From NCBI RefSeq assembly GCF_009930815.1, contig NZ_CP022222.1, positions 1,530,501-1,594,500 of the forward strand: a stretch of DNA of 64,000 nucleotides. Reading direction: 5' to 3'. Shown here in pieces: positions 8,450 to 16,177 of this stretch. The first letter of the stretch is position 1. Each line of letters opens with the position of its first letter. A model generated the notes under the pieces. That model saw only the letters and a list, made by a program, of their open reading frames with translations, did not search any database and was not told where the DNA came from. A program made the translations under genes and the position numbers. Origin of the DNA: Bradyrhizobium sp. CCBAU 051011 (GTDB lineage Bacteria > Pseudomonadota > Alphaproteobacteria > Rhizobiales > Xanthobacteraceae).

Positions 8450-8755
8450 GGTGCTCTCCCTGGTTCAGCCGGGAACGCGACACTCCAGGCCAATGCGTTC
8501 GATAAGGTAAGGCTATGAAACTCGCCTGAATACCAAAGGCGAGTCTGGTACCCGACAAAAATCGCGAAAATAGTTGGACCACCAGCGCGACTACCGTCAA
8601 CCAAGCAGACGGCCCGGTATGACCGCGACCTGATCCCGCTCGACGGGCGCGTAAGCGCCGGGCGAGCCCGGCTGGCAGCGCAGGAGCCTCCATCGGGCCG
8701 GAACGTTCAAGCTGGTGAGGGGTTAGAATCTGAGAGCTATAGTTGGAGCCTCGCG
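8450..8755. other. Gene-free stretch
   Basis: About 300 bases between the leftward small genes and the rightward DUF6894 gene. Frames overlapping it have no plausible start or family resemblance. It presumably holds two divergent promoters, but I see no clear -35/-10 pair or operator. Confidence 0.5.
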
Positions 8756-8989
8756 ATGCCCCGCTATTCTTTTCATTTGAATAGGAACGATAAAGCGGCC
8801 CTCGATATCGCCGGCTTGACCTTCCTGGATCACCAAGCCGCATGGGAAGAAGCAACGATGGCTTGCGGTGAAATGATCCGTACAATCGATGGTCATTTGC
8901 AGCCGGGCGCTGGCTGGCGGATGGAGGTTACCGACGAAGCGGGCAAGCTCATTTACCGCCTGCGCTTCATAGCGGAATCATTTGAGTAA
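8756..8989 (+). CDS. DUF6894 family protein
   Basis: A 77-residue protein beginning MPRYSFHLNR and ending in a LIYRLRFIAE strand. The layout MPRY-F, then a D-GLTFLD turn, a central helix (AAWEEATMACGEMIR) and a C-terminal beta segment is typical of DUF6894, a family abundant in Bradyrhizobium with no assigned role. A second member lies at 10354-10587 on the other strand, so the Crp/Fnr gene is framed by two of them. Confidence 0.8.
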   Translation: MPRYSFHLNRNDKAALDIAGLTFLDHQAAWEEATMACGEMIRTIDGHLQPGAGWRMEVTDEAGKLIYRLRFIAESFE

Positions 8990-9069
8990 GGCTTCGTCCG
9001 GTATCGGACCACTTATAGGTATGATATATAATTGCCGCCTTCACATTGGCGTCAGCCAGTAATTGACGG

Positions 9070-9789
9070 ATGTATTGCGTGCGATCAATTCCAGCCCGTC
9101 CCCTGGACAACAAACTTCTGTCAGCTTTGCCGCGTGCTCAATACAGTCTGTTGGCACCGCACCTTGTGACCGTCTCGCTTGCGTCAGGAGCTGTGCTTTT
9201 TGAACCTGGCGATGAGGTGGACCACGTTTACTTTCCCCATTCGGGAATGTTGTCATTGCTTGCCGTAATGCGCGACGGGAAAGCAGTTGAAACCGCGACG
9301 GTAGGCCGTGAAGGCGTCGTCGGTGCAATGGCTGGGCTGAGGCCGCATAAGTCGTTTGTTCGCGTCGTTGTGCAGATGCCGACGCGTGTAAGCAAGATCG
9401 CTTCGCACAGGTTTAGGACTGTGGTCGCGACAAGCGAACAACTGCGAAATCTCTGCATCGAATATAATGAAGTGTTGTTATCACAAGCACGCGTGATCGC
9501 AGCGTGCAATGCGCTCCACTCGGTAGAAGCCCGACTTTGCCGATGGTTGCTGGAATCAGCAGACAGAGCAAACAGCGATAGGCTTGCGCTTACCCAAGAA
9601 TTTCTGGCAGAAATGCTTGGCGTACGACGGACGTCGGTGACCGCAGTCGCCAAGACACTTCATAATCAGGGAGTTTTAGATTACTCCCACGGCGTGATTC
9701 ACATACTGGATCGCCATCAGCTAGAGCAGACGTCGTGTGAGTGTTATCAAACGCTTTTAGACCAATCTGCGAAGCTCCAAAGCACTTAG
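9070..9789 (+). CDS. Crp/Fnr family transcriptional regulator
   Basis: A 239-residue regulator. The cyclic-nucleotide-binding-like beta roll covers about 28-115 (GAVLFEPGDEVDHVYFPHSGMLSLL). A long dimerisation helix (LLSQARVIAACNALHSVEARLCRWLL) and a Crp-type HTH (LTQEFLAEMLGVRRTSVTAVAKTLHNQGVLDY) follow. There are no N-terminal cysteines for an Fe-S cluster, so it is not an oxygen-sensing FNR. It belongs to the PHSGM subgroup, whose effector is usually unknown. A TATAAT-like element occurs about 40 bases upstream of the start. Confidence 0.9.
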   Translation: MYCVRSIPARPLDNKLLSALPRAQYSLLAPHLVTVSLASGAVLFEPGDEVDHVYFPHSGMLSLLAVMRDGKAVETATVGREGVVGAMAGLRPHKSFVRVVVQMPTRVSKIASHRFRTVVATSEQLRNLCIEYNEVLLSQARVIAACNALHSVEARLCRWLLESADRANSDRLALTQEFLAEMLGVRRTSVTAVAKTLHNQGVLDYSHGVIHILDRHQLEQTSCECYQTLLDQSAKLQST

Positions 9790-9925
9790 CCAAGTCTGAG
9801 CTGGTGCCTTTTACTGCAATGCATCCAAACGTCGGCAAAAACGCAAAGCAGAATGGCGCTTTTGTTTAAGCGTGTTTGATCCATCGCAATGGCATGCTCT
9901 CAGGGTAGCGATATTGTCCTCAATT

Positions 9926-10111
9926 ATGTACGAGGTTGTCATCATCCAGCGCGGCCTGACCCATTGGAAGTGGCAAGTGTGCAATAGTGACGGAGTGGAG
10001 ATGTTGCGTGGCCGAGAAAAGACTCGCGCTGAGGCCAGATATCAGGGCAACCGAGCTTTATTCAGCCTGTTGGTCGGCGGCTGGAAACCCATGACCCCCA
10101 AACGCCAATAG
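9926..10111 (+). CDS. Small conserved hypothetical protein
   Basis: 61 residues from ATG 9926 (MYEVVIIQRGLTHWKWQVCN). The extended frame from 9872 adds 18 unconvincing residues. The pattern of a beta strand with WKWQVCNSDG, then GREKTRAEARYQGNRALFSLL, resembles a small rhizobial family of unknown function that I recall as single genes. It lies downstream of the Crp/Fnr gene on the same strand. Confidence 0.55.
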   Translation: MYEVVIIQRGLTHWKWQVCNSDGVEMLRGREKTRAEARYQGNRALFSLLVGGWKPMTPKRQ

Positions 10112-10173
10112 AGAACAGCTGCCCGGCGTTAATGCCCCACGGTCCCGTTTAGATTGCCGTGCGGGCTGGCCCG

Positions 10174-10300
10174 ATGTCCGAGATGGGTCCATTCGCGTCG
10201 GTTTGGCCGACCCGCGGCGACTTCCGGTCTACCCCGGTGAACAGACATCCTCAGGATGGGCGGGCATGTCTCAAAGGTGCCATTTTCGGAAGTGCCGCTC
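10174..10300. repeat. Dispersed repeat copy 5
   Basis: It begins ATGTCCGAGATGGGTCCAT, passes GACTTCCGGTCTACCCC and AACAGACATCC, and ends CATGTCTCAAAGGTGCC, recalling the GAAAAGTGCC tail of copies 1 and 2. It lies in a 240-base gap between two small genes; I see no gene in the gap. Confidence 0.55.
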
Positions 10301-10353
10301 AAGTCGAACTCCGATACTCAGAGTAGGGCATGATTGGCGCGGGCATTGCCCTC

Positions 10354-10587
10354 CTAATGCGGCTTGCCGAGCACTGCTGCGAATGGCACGTCAAAGATTT
10401 GATCGCCGTCATTATCGGTAACGTGAAGGACCCAGCCGCGCCAATCTTCCGCGCTCGCCGTCATGATGAGCGACCGCACGACACGATCTGCGTACTCGCA
10501 TGCTTCGAGCAAGTCGTCCACGGCAGTGCCGCTTCGATCAATCAACATGCCGCGTGCATTGGAGTAATGGAAATAGACGTCCGTCAT
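10354..10587 (-). CDS. DUF6894 family protein
   Basis: A 77-residue protein (MTDVYFHYSNARGMLIDRSG) with the family layout: YFHY strand, a D-G-A turn, the helix DDLLEACEYADRVVRSLI, then WRGWVLHVTDNDGDQIFDVPF. It is a distant paralogue of the one at 8756. The WVLHVTDNDGD segment fits the second half of the family well. Function is unknown. Confidence 0.8.
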   Translation of the reverse strand: MTDVYFHYSNARGMLIDRSGTAVDDLLEACEYADRVVRSLIMTASAEDWRGWVLHVTDNDGDQIFDVPFAAVLGKPH

Positions 10588-10860
10588 GCTCCGACTCCGA
10601 TGTTAGCCAAGGGCATGGTCACTGATAGCAGGAGAAGAACCATCAGTAACTTCGTGTCGATACCCTAAGGGGCCATACGGAGGAAGCAGGGGGAGGCTGC
10701 TCAATTGCATCCCCAGCTGCGTAAAGCCGCCCGACCCACGCTATCATCCGTAAATTTCCTTAAGGCACCGACCGGAATTTCGAAAGCAGGCGTCGTGCGA
10801 TATAAGAAGAGCATCACGCCGTTGATCGCGCCTACCAGTGACTTACTTCAGGAGGCCAGC

Positions 10861-11064
10861 ATGATCTCGACGCTTTCAAGTGCTCTCAGCATGCAGAGCA
10901 GCTCACACACTGACACGGATCGTCCGTCCTCGAAGAAGCGATTCGTCAATTTTGACCTCGATAGATCTCGCGCAGCTCGTCACCGTTATCTGGTTCTTTC
11001 AAGCGCCAGAAAGATGGCTGCATTGTTTCACCACGATATTAAAGATCGCCAGAACCTCCACTAG
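10861..11064 (+). CDS. Possible small ORF with a strong ribosome site
   Basis: ATG 10861 is preceded by CAGGAGGCCAGC, a near-perfect Shine-Dalgarno at good spacing. The 67-residue product (MISTLSSALSMQSSSHTDTD, then a basic stretch) is not recognised and has no domain. It may be a real short protein, or the start of a gene whose remainder decayed, because the following 140 bases read poorly in all frames. Confidence 0.35.
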   Translation: MISTLSSALSMQSSSHTDTDRPSSKKRFVNFDLDRSRAARHRYLVLSSARKMAALFHHDIKDRQNLH

Positions 11065-11202
11065 GAAGCGCCGCGATCCGCCCTCTCAGGCTGGCCGCCC
11101 ACGCGCGTCCTTGAGCAAACGAGTTTGCGGCCGAGCTTGTCTGCCTCTGCGTTGGTTCGTGGGACGTCCATTATCGGCCATTCCGTTGGTGGAGCCTTCT
11201 CA

Positions 11203-12189
11203 GTGAGTAGCACTGCACTCCTGCTTGCCACATCCGTTGCCGTCACGGCATTGGTCAGTGTCGCGTTCTTACTTTATAAGAACGAGCTTGGCCGCGCGTG
11301 CGATGCCGCTGGCCGAGGCAGTCTGGTCGCCAACACTGACGCGGGGCCGATCGAATATGCCCAAAAGGGTGGTGCCGGCATTCCGCTAATATCAATCCAT
11401 GGCGCCGGCGGCGGCTTTGATCAGGGTCTCGCCAACGCGGCTGAACTTGTCGATGAAGGCTTTCGGATCATCTCACCGTCCCGTTTCGGGTATCTCCGCA
11501 CGCCTGTTCCACGGGACGCCTCTCCCGCGGCGCAAGCTGATGCGCATGCAGCGCTTCTCTCCCACCTGAATATTTCCCATGCTATCGTGCTCGGTGTTTC
11601 GGCCGGAGCCCGCTCTGCAGTCGAGTTGGCCCTCCGGCACCCGAATAGAGTAACCGCGCTTGTCCTGATCAGTCCCGGCACTTTTTCACCGACTAGTCCC
11701 GTCTCGGTGGATGCAAGCCGCGGCAGTAAGTTTACACTTTGGTTAGTTAATCACGGCGCTGATTTCGCCTGGTGGACCCTCGAAAAGATCGCACCATCGG
11801 TGCTAATCCGATTTGTTGGTGTTCGGCCCGAATTGGTCTCCGCTTCGCCCAAGGTAGAACAAGATCGCGTGATGAACGTTGTGAGGGCCATTGAGCCCTT
11901 GTCGCTGCGCTTCTCCGGTATCAATATTGATAGCAGTCCCGACTTGCGAGAATTGCCGTTGGGAAAAATTGCCGCGCCGACGCTGATCATCTCCGCGCGG
12001 GACGATGGGTTCAACACGTTGCCGGCGGCGGATTTCGCCGCGAGCAAGATCCGGAACGCGAAGCTGATAATCTACGACACCGGCGGGCATCTTTTGGTGG
12101 GGCACCAAGAGGCGGTTCGAACAGCAGTTCGCAGCTTTCTCGCCGCTGCGGGCTCGGCCGCCTATGATCTGCAGCCGAAGTCCGATTAG
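11203..12189 (+). CDS. Membrane-anchored alpha/beta hydrolase
   Basis: A 328-residue hydrolase from GTG 11203, which has GGAG 9 bases upstream; a TTG at 11125 would add 26 unlikely residues. One N-terminal hydrophobic segment (about 4-24) predicts a membrane anchor or uncleaved signal. Catalytic triad: Ser in the elbow GVSAGA, Asp in SARDDGFNT, His in GGHLLVGH. The oxyanion segment is IHGAGGGFDQG. The substrate is unknown. The last codons and stop (AAGTCCGATTAG) fall inside a dispersed-repeat copy that an IS has entered, so the natural C-terminus may have been altered. Confidence 0.85.
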   Translation: MSSTALLLATSVAVTALVSVAFLLYKNELGRACDAAGRGSLVANTDAGPIEYAQKGGAGIPLISIHGAGGGFDQGLANAAELVDEGFRIISPSRFGYLRTPVPRDASPAAQADAHAALLSHLNISHAIVLGVSAGARSAVELALRHPNRVTALVLISPGTFSPTSPVSVDASRGSKFTLWLVNHGADFAWWTLEKIAPSVLIRFVGVRPELVSASPKVEQDRVMNVVRAIEPLSLRFSGINIDSSPDLRELPLGKIAAPTLIISARDDGFNTLPAADFAASKIRNAKLIIYDTGGHLLVGHQEAVRTAVRSFLAAAGSAAYDLQPKSD

Positions 12190-12193
12190 GGTC
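12178..12193. repeat. Dispersed repeat copy 6, interrupted by the IS
   Basis: AAGTCCGATTAGGGTC matches the first 16 bases of the other copies (ATGTCCG-NTT-GGGTC) and is cut immediately after GGGTC by the end of the IS1182-like element. The rest of the copy is not found on the far side, where the element has been truncated by a deletion. Confidence 0.5.
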
Positions 12194-13555
12194 TTGGCCG
12201 TGTAAAAACGCCGTTCCCCGGGGAGTCGGTGAGAAGCTAGGAACCGCGCCTGTCTCAGGGCGCGATCGCAGCGATCAGCGGCTTGGTCCCGACGATGTTC
12301 ATGACCCGTGTCAGATTATAGGCCAAGACCGAGAGAGCCATCTCGGCAGCTACTTTTGGAAGCGTTTTGGTGAGGAAGTGTGTCGCTCCCTTGCGGGCCT
12401 TCATCGTGCCGAACGGATGCTCGACTGTCTCGCGACGCCGGCGCATGGCTTGTGGGTTTGAATCAAGGCGCTGCTGCACAGCCTCGAGCAGATGCTCATG
12501 CTCCCATCGCGTAATCCGCCGCTCTGGCCCGGTCGTGCATTGCGATTTGAGCAAACAATTTTGACAGGCTGTGGTCCAGTAACGCCGTAGCATCTTGCCG
12601 TCTTCTTCGTTCGTATAGCGATACGGCAATCGCTCCCCGGCTGGACAGCGATAGGCGTCCTCCTCTGGCAAATACGCAAAGTCCTGCTTACCGAAGCGTC
12701 CCTCCGATTTGGCGCCTGACGTCTGCGGCTTGGGCAGAGTTACCGTGATGCCGGCCTCGTGGCACGCGAGGATCTCCGGGCTGCTGAAGTAGCCGAGATC
12801 GGCCACAGCCTCAAGCGTCTCGGTCTTTAGAACAACCTTCGCCTGCTTGGCCATATTGGCCAGCTGTGCCCGATCTGAGCCGCTGTTCGTTACCTCGTGC
12901 GCCACAATCAGATGGTGCTCGGTATCCACGGCGACCTGCACGTTGTAGCCGACGACGCCGGAACCGCGCCCGCTTGTCGCCATCGAACGGCTGTCGGGAT
13001 CGGTCAGAGAGATTTGCTTGTCGGGCGAAGCAAGCATCTGCTTCTCGTAGACAGCAAGCTTGCCCATTTGCTCCTTCAGCTTCATCAGTTTCTCGGTAAG
13101 CCTCGTCACCTTCGCGGCCAGTGCCTCCGTCGGTTCTTGCCGGTCGGCCGTGTCAAGTTGGCTCAGATAGCGCGCGACGCTCTCCTCCAGCTGGGCACGC
13201 CGCCGTTCCACCTTCGCCCGCGTGAAGTTCTTGTCCCGATTGTTCACGGCCTTGAATTTGCTGCCATCGATGGCAACGCTCGCCGTCGCGAGGAGGCCCA
13301 TCTCACGGCAGAGTTCGACGAAACGCGCACATACCTTGCGCAGCGCCAGGCCATTGTCTTTGCGGAAGTCCGCGATCGTCTTGTGATCAGGAGCGAGCCG
13401 GCCCAATAGCCACATGACTTCGACATTGCGTCCGGCTTCTCGTTCGAGCCGCCGGCTCGACTGCACCCGGTTCAGATAGCCGTAGATGTAAAGCTTGAGG
13501 AGAACCGAGGGGTGGTACGATGGCCGACCAGTCGCCGCCGGTTCCACCCCCAGTC
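12194..13555 (-). mobile_element. IS1182-family element, truncated at its 5' side
   Basis: The left end TTGGCCGTGTAAAAACGC is an IS terminal repeat; the MITE-like element at 15161 has the same end (TTGGCTGTGTGAAAACGC). The transposase gene fills the element on the minus strand. The right end with its matching terminal repeat is absent. At about 13550 the element joins directly to the coding remnant of a response regulator, so a deletion removed the IS end and the start of the transposase together with the front of the regulator gene. Confidence 0.75.
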
Positions 13556-13655
13556 GTCGTCGCTCGGTTGAGGCAGGTGCTCGGCCGCACAACCCCCGCA
13601 ATTGTGATGACCGGAGATACATCCCTTCGCCATATCGAGGCGCAGAATGTTGCAA
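12255..13655 (-). pseudogene. IS1182-family transposase, N-terminally truncated
   Basis: From the VEPAATGRPSYHPSVLLKLY segment onward this is a normal IS1182 transposase. It has LYIYGYLNRVQSSRRLEREAGR, the first Asp in ASVAIDGSKFKA, a coiled-coil insertion, the second Asp in VADLGYFSSPEI, a Cys cluster (CPAGE, CQNCLLKSQC) and the catalytic Glu in RRETVEHPFGTMKARKG. The first 35 or so residues of the open frame (13555-13655) are not transposase; they are antisense to the response-regulator remnant. About 40 residues of the true N-terminus, including its start codon, are lost, so the protein is probably inactive. Confidence 0.8.
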
Positions 13656-13738
13656 ATCTCAAAGTCGTTCAGAAGCCGGTTGACCCGGATACCCTGATTG
13701 CGCTCATCCAAGCTGTGGCTGACAACTCAGCTGGCTGA
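13556..13738 (+). pseudogene. Response-regulator receiver domain, C-terminal stump
   Basis: The frame ARLRQVLGRTTPAIVMTGD continues to LKVVQKPVDPDTLIALIQAV and then stops. This is the last third of a receiver domain: the beta-4 strand with its Thr switch region, and the KPV lysine-cis-proline loop. Such stumps typically end hybrid histidine kinases (in 'PAIVMTGDTS' style). The phospho-acceptor half is missing because the transposase remnant adjoins directly. It is non-functional. Confidence 0.75.
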
Positions 13739-13762
13739 AGCGGTAAGTGCAGCGGCTGCTAC

Positions 13763-14281
13763 TTGAAAGATCGTCGCTCGATCCTGGTCTCTTTCCGCCG
13801 CGACATCCATCGCTCTCACGTCAACGGCGCGCGGCTCCCGCCGGAATTCCAACCGGAATTTGAAAATTCACAGCACCCTTACATGCTTCTGGACCCAGGC
13901 CCCGGCTTGCGGATTGTCGATATCAATGATGCATATGCACGGGCGACTTTTATTAGTCGGAGCGATGTCGTCGGGAAATCATTGTTTGAGGTATTCCCGG
14001 ATAATCCAGGGGACGAATTCGCCGACGGCGTGAGTAATCTGTTCACCTCCCTACGCATCGTAGCGCAAACTGGCCACGCACATGCCATGTCGGTCCAGCG
14101 CTACGACATACGGGACCCTGGCGGTAACTTCATTGAACGTCACTGGCAGCCGATAAATACGCCTATACACGACAGGGATGGGCACCTGATCTTCTTGTTG
14201 CATCACGTAGAAGATGTGACAGCCCAGGTGCAGCGTCAATCTGGCCAGCACGGTGGTCGCGACCCGCACCTGCAATCCTAA
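13763..14281 (+). CDS. PAS domain protein (likely remnant of a sensor kinase)
   Basis: A 172-residue frame from TTG 13763. Residues about 35-155 form a PAS fold: YMLLDPGPGLRIVDINDAYARAT, then SLFEVFPDNPGDEFADGV, and HWQPINTPIHDRDGHLIFLLHHVEDVT. In relatives this module opens a PAS sensor histidine kinase and continues into a coiled coil and kinase core. Here it stops 20 residues after the PAS. No Shine-Dalgarno is evident. With the receiver stump just upstream, it is probably debris of a sensory locus, although a free PAS protein is possible. Confidence 0.6.
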   Translation: MKDRRSILVSFRRDIHRSHVNGARLPPEFQPEFENSQHPYMLLDPGPGLRIVDINDAYARATFISRSDVVGKSLFEVFPDNPGDEFADGVSNLFTSLRIVAQTGHAHAMSVQRYDIRDPGGNFIERHWQPINTPIHDRDGHLIFLLHHVEDVTAQVQRQSGQHGGRDPHLQS

Positions 14282-14297
14282 GACGGCGCAGGTGCAG

Positions 14298-14468
14298 TTA
14301 CTTGTTGCCTAGCAATTTTTTGGTGAGTTTATTTACGAAATGGAGCCGCATGCAGGCAGGACATGTCACGGCCTCATACGCATCTGGTTTATCGTTCGAC
14401 GCGTCGTCGGGCAACCAAACTTGAACGTTTGAGCCAGTTCGCGGGCAGCGGATGGTAACATGAGCCAT
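14298..14468 (-). CDS. Small zinc-ribbon-like hypothetical protein
   Basis: 56 residues from ATG 14468 (MAHVTIRCPRTGSNVQVWLP). One Cys is in RCPRTG and a pair is in VTCPACMRLHF. The spacing CP-x-TG then CPxC is that of a one-knuckle zinc ribbon, as in short rhizobial proteins I recall with the same MAHV-I-CPxTG start. Function is unknown. It is convergent with the PAS frame. Confidence 0.6.
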   Translation of the reverse strand: MAHVTIRCPRTGSNVQVWLPDDASNDKPDAYEAVTCPACMRLHFVNKLTKKLLGNK

Positions 14469-14622
14469 GGTACATATTGAGAATGGCTTCCAAGGGACTG
14501 CTTTGATTTGCCGCAAATCTGGGCGACAGGTTCCCGGTCGGCATTGATGGCTCAATCCGAATTATCCTAGCCAATGATCGAGCCGCGAGGCGGCGGTAGG
14601 TCGGCTAAGTGCCACGAACGGA

Positions 14623-14961
14623 CTACGCGACCTTGTGGTCCACCCTAGCGCCTGCAAAGCAGCGGCCAGGGACATCAATTGGCGGCTTACAATCGGTTTT
14701 CCATTTCGGATTTGGCGCGATGTGTACTGGCACCCGTAGAGGCCCTTTGCCATTGGCCTCAGGCTCCGCTTGCTTGATCGGCAACCTGTCACTCTTAGCC
14801 GTGCGATTCACGATCTGAGGAGCAATTATTGAAACTTTGGTGCGGCTACCCGACTGAAAAGTTGCCTCTGTACCCGACGAGGAAATGTGGTGCACCGCTA
14901 GTGAACTGGTAATGCCCACGACATAGGTAAGTGAATGCAACGTAAGTGTCTTGATAAGCAT
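14623..14961 (-). CDS. Secreted or membrane-anchored small hypothetical protein
   Basis: 112 residues from ATG 14961 (MLIKTLTLHSLTYVVGITSS). The N-terminus is a hydrophobic signal-like segment (about 5-22). A polar, Ser/Lys/Pro-rich middle follows, then a C-terminal CKPPIDVPGRCFA pair of cysteines that probably forms a periplasmic disulfide. I recall this CxxP..PGRC ending from exported rhizobial proteins of unknown role. A near-consensus anaerobox lies 76-89 bases upstream of its start (15037-15050), so microoxic control by a FixK-type regulator is possible. Confidence 0.6.
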   Translation of the reverse strand: MLIKTLTLHSLTYVVGITSSLAVHHISSSGTEATFQSGSRTKVSIIAPQIVNRTAKSDRLPIKQAEPEANGKGPLRVPVHIAPNPKWKTDCKPPIDVPGRCFAGARVDHKVA

Positions 14962-15036
14962 AATGCTACCTCGCCTCAAAGAGGACATTCCGCATTTGCG
15001 CTTGTGTCATCTGTACAGGCTTGGTTCGCGACATAG

Positions 15037-15050
15037 CTGATCTAAATCAA
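15037..15050. promoter_or_regulatory. Anaerobox-like site (FixK/FNR type)
   Basis: CTGATCTAAATCAA differs from the TTGAT-N4-ATCAA consensus at one base. It lies about 76 bases upstream of the leftward gene starting at 14961, a workable position for an activator site. Confidence 0.45.
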
Positions 15051-15128
15051 ATCCGGGTCAGAGCGCCCGCTAAAACGACTTGTGCGAAGTCGTGAGGACC
15101 GGCCAAGGTCGCGGGGTCATTCGCGTGG

Positions 15129-15142
15129 TTGACTTAGATCAA
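15129..15142. promoter_or_regulatory. Anaerobox-like site (FixK/FNR type)
   Basis: TTGACTTAGATCAA fits TTGA(C/T)-N4-(A/G)TCAA exactly. It lies just before a dispersed-repeat copy, 168 bases from the leftward gene start and without a clear rightward gene, so it may be fortuitous or a partner of the site at 15037. Confidence 0.4.
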
Positions 15143-15144
15143 TG

Positions 15145-15385
15145 ATGTCCGTTCAGGGTCTTGGCTGTGTGAAAACGCGAAGACGCTCAATCGCGGTAGA
15201 AGAAGTTATTCGTCCAAGACCGCTTTAGTCGCTCAACAGGCAAGCGGATTCAACTTAGAGATCGAACTGAAAAATATCTTTCTTCGTCGCGGTTCGATTT
15301 TTGAGTTTTTACACAGCCAGGGTCAAAAGCCGACCTTTGAAGGCGGCCGGCCCACGTCTGCCTTGGCCCCAAGAACGGACATTGA
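15145..15385. repeat. Dispersed repeat copy 7, split by a MITE
   Basis: ATGTCCGTTCAGGGTC (15145-15160) and AGGGTCAAAAGCCGACC...CGGACATTG (15319-about 15383) together restore one full repeat copy if the 158 bases between them are removed and one AGGGTC is dropped. The right part includes GTCTGCCTTGGCCCC, the counterpart of GTCNGCTTTGCCCC in the other copies. Confidence 0.65.
15161..15318. mobile_element. 158-bp MITE-like element with IS1182-type ends
   Basis: It is bounded by TTGGCTGTGTGAAAAC on the left and GTTTTTACACAGCC on the right, which are inverted copies of each other. It is flanked by the direct repeat AGGGTC (15155-15160 and 15319-15324), the likely target duplication. The left end equals the end of the IS1182-like element at 12194. 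The interior has no open frame and probably derives from both ends of a larger IS by internal deletion. It would need a transposase in trans. Confidence 0.7.
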
Positions 15386-15539
15386 GCGACCGTATCGGCG
15401 AACCCATCGCCATTAAATCCCACAACTTCAACGAAGTCGCCAACATCAGCGGTCTCTGCGTAAAAGAATCCGTCTGCACATCGTACCTACGCTCCAACAC
15501 ACCGTGCTGGCATTGTCCGCGCGCAACGGAGCAAAGTCG

Positions 15540-15779
15540 ATGACCGAACAGGCAGCCCAAGATTTTCTTGCTGTCACTACGCACTCAAAAGACGCAAGCG
15601 AGACCGCCCGTCCATCCCGGTTCACGCGAAATCTTTATGTACGTTGCCCGGCAGTGCTACCGCCTGCGGTTGAGACAGCAGCACAACGTCAGTGCATGAC
15701 CTCAAGCGAATACGTGCGCCGAAGTGTGATCGATCGCCTTAAGGCTGACGGGATCGATCCGGCTTTGGGAGTCGCTTGA
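15540..15779 (+). CDS. Phage-associated ribbon-helix-helix-like small protein
   Basis: 79 residues from ATG 15540 (MTEQAAQDFLAVTTHSK). The second half (RNLYVRCPAVLPPAVETAAQRQCMTSSEYVRRSVIDRLKADG) has the beta strand plus two helices of an Arc/MetJ-type ribbon-helix-helix protein. It ends one base before the next phage-type gene starts. I recall relatives directly before ejection-protein genes in Bradyrhizobium prophages, so it marks the start of the prophage remnant. Confidence 0.6.
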   Translation: MTEQAAQDFLAVTTHSKDASETARPSRFTRNLYVRCPAVLPPAVETAAQRQCMTSSEYVRRSVIDRLKADGIDPALGVA

Positions 15780-15780
15780 G

Positions 15781-16128
15781 ATGGGAGGCACCAGCACGCA
15801 GCAACAGACCCAATCTTCGACCACGGCACCGCGGGAGGCAGCCCAGCCTGCCCTCACGGGAATCCTGGGCCAAGTCGGCACGAACCTGAACAACACTGGC
15901 TTGACCGGTGCGGAGAACAGCGCGCTCGGGACGCTTGAGCAGAACGGCGCGAATGCTACCTCGCAGTACGCTCCGTGGTCGAACTCGCAAGGCGGAAGCG
16001 GCTCCGCCGCGATCCTCTCGAACTTCCTGGCGGAGCTACTCCAATTCGAGCGCGGCCCACTGATTGGTGGTGCATCGTTCAGGATTGCAGGCTGCGCTCA
16101 ATGGAACTGCCCATTGACGCTTCGATGA
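15781..16128 (+). pseudogene. Phage DNA-ejection/internal virion-like protein, N-terminal fragment
   Basis: The frame starts MGGTSTQQQTQSSTTAPREA and continues with a Gly/Asn/Gln-rich region (GILGQVGTNLNNTGLTGAENSALGTL). This resembles the start of long podovirus-type ejection proteins found in rhizobial prophages. Similarity stops near residue 70, and the remaining 45 residues read as unrelated sequence. The full-length family has several hundred residues, so this is a deletion remnant. Confidence 0.55.
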
Positions 16129-16177
16129 GCCGCTGCTGCCGGCGCTGGCAACGGCGCGATAACCGGGGATCCTCCGA

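Noticed and set aside
8349..8885. Minus-strand open frame of 178 codons
   Set aside because: Overlaps better-supported small genes on both strands and has no domain or ribosome site.
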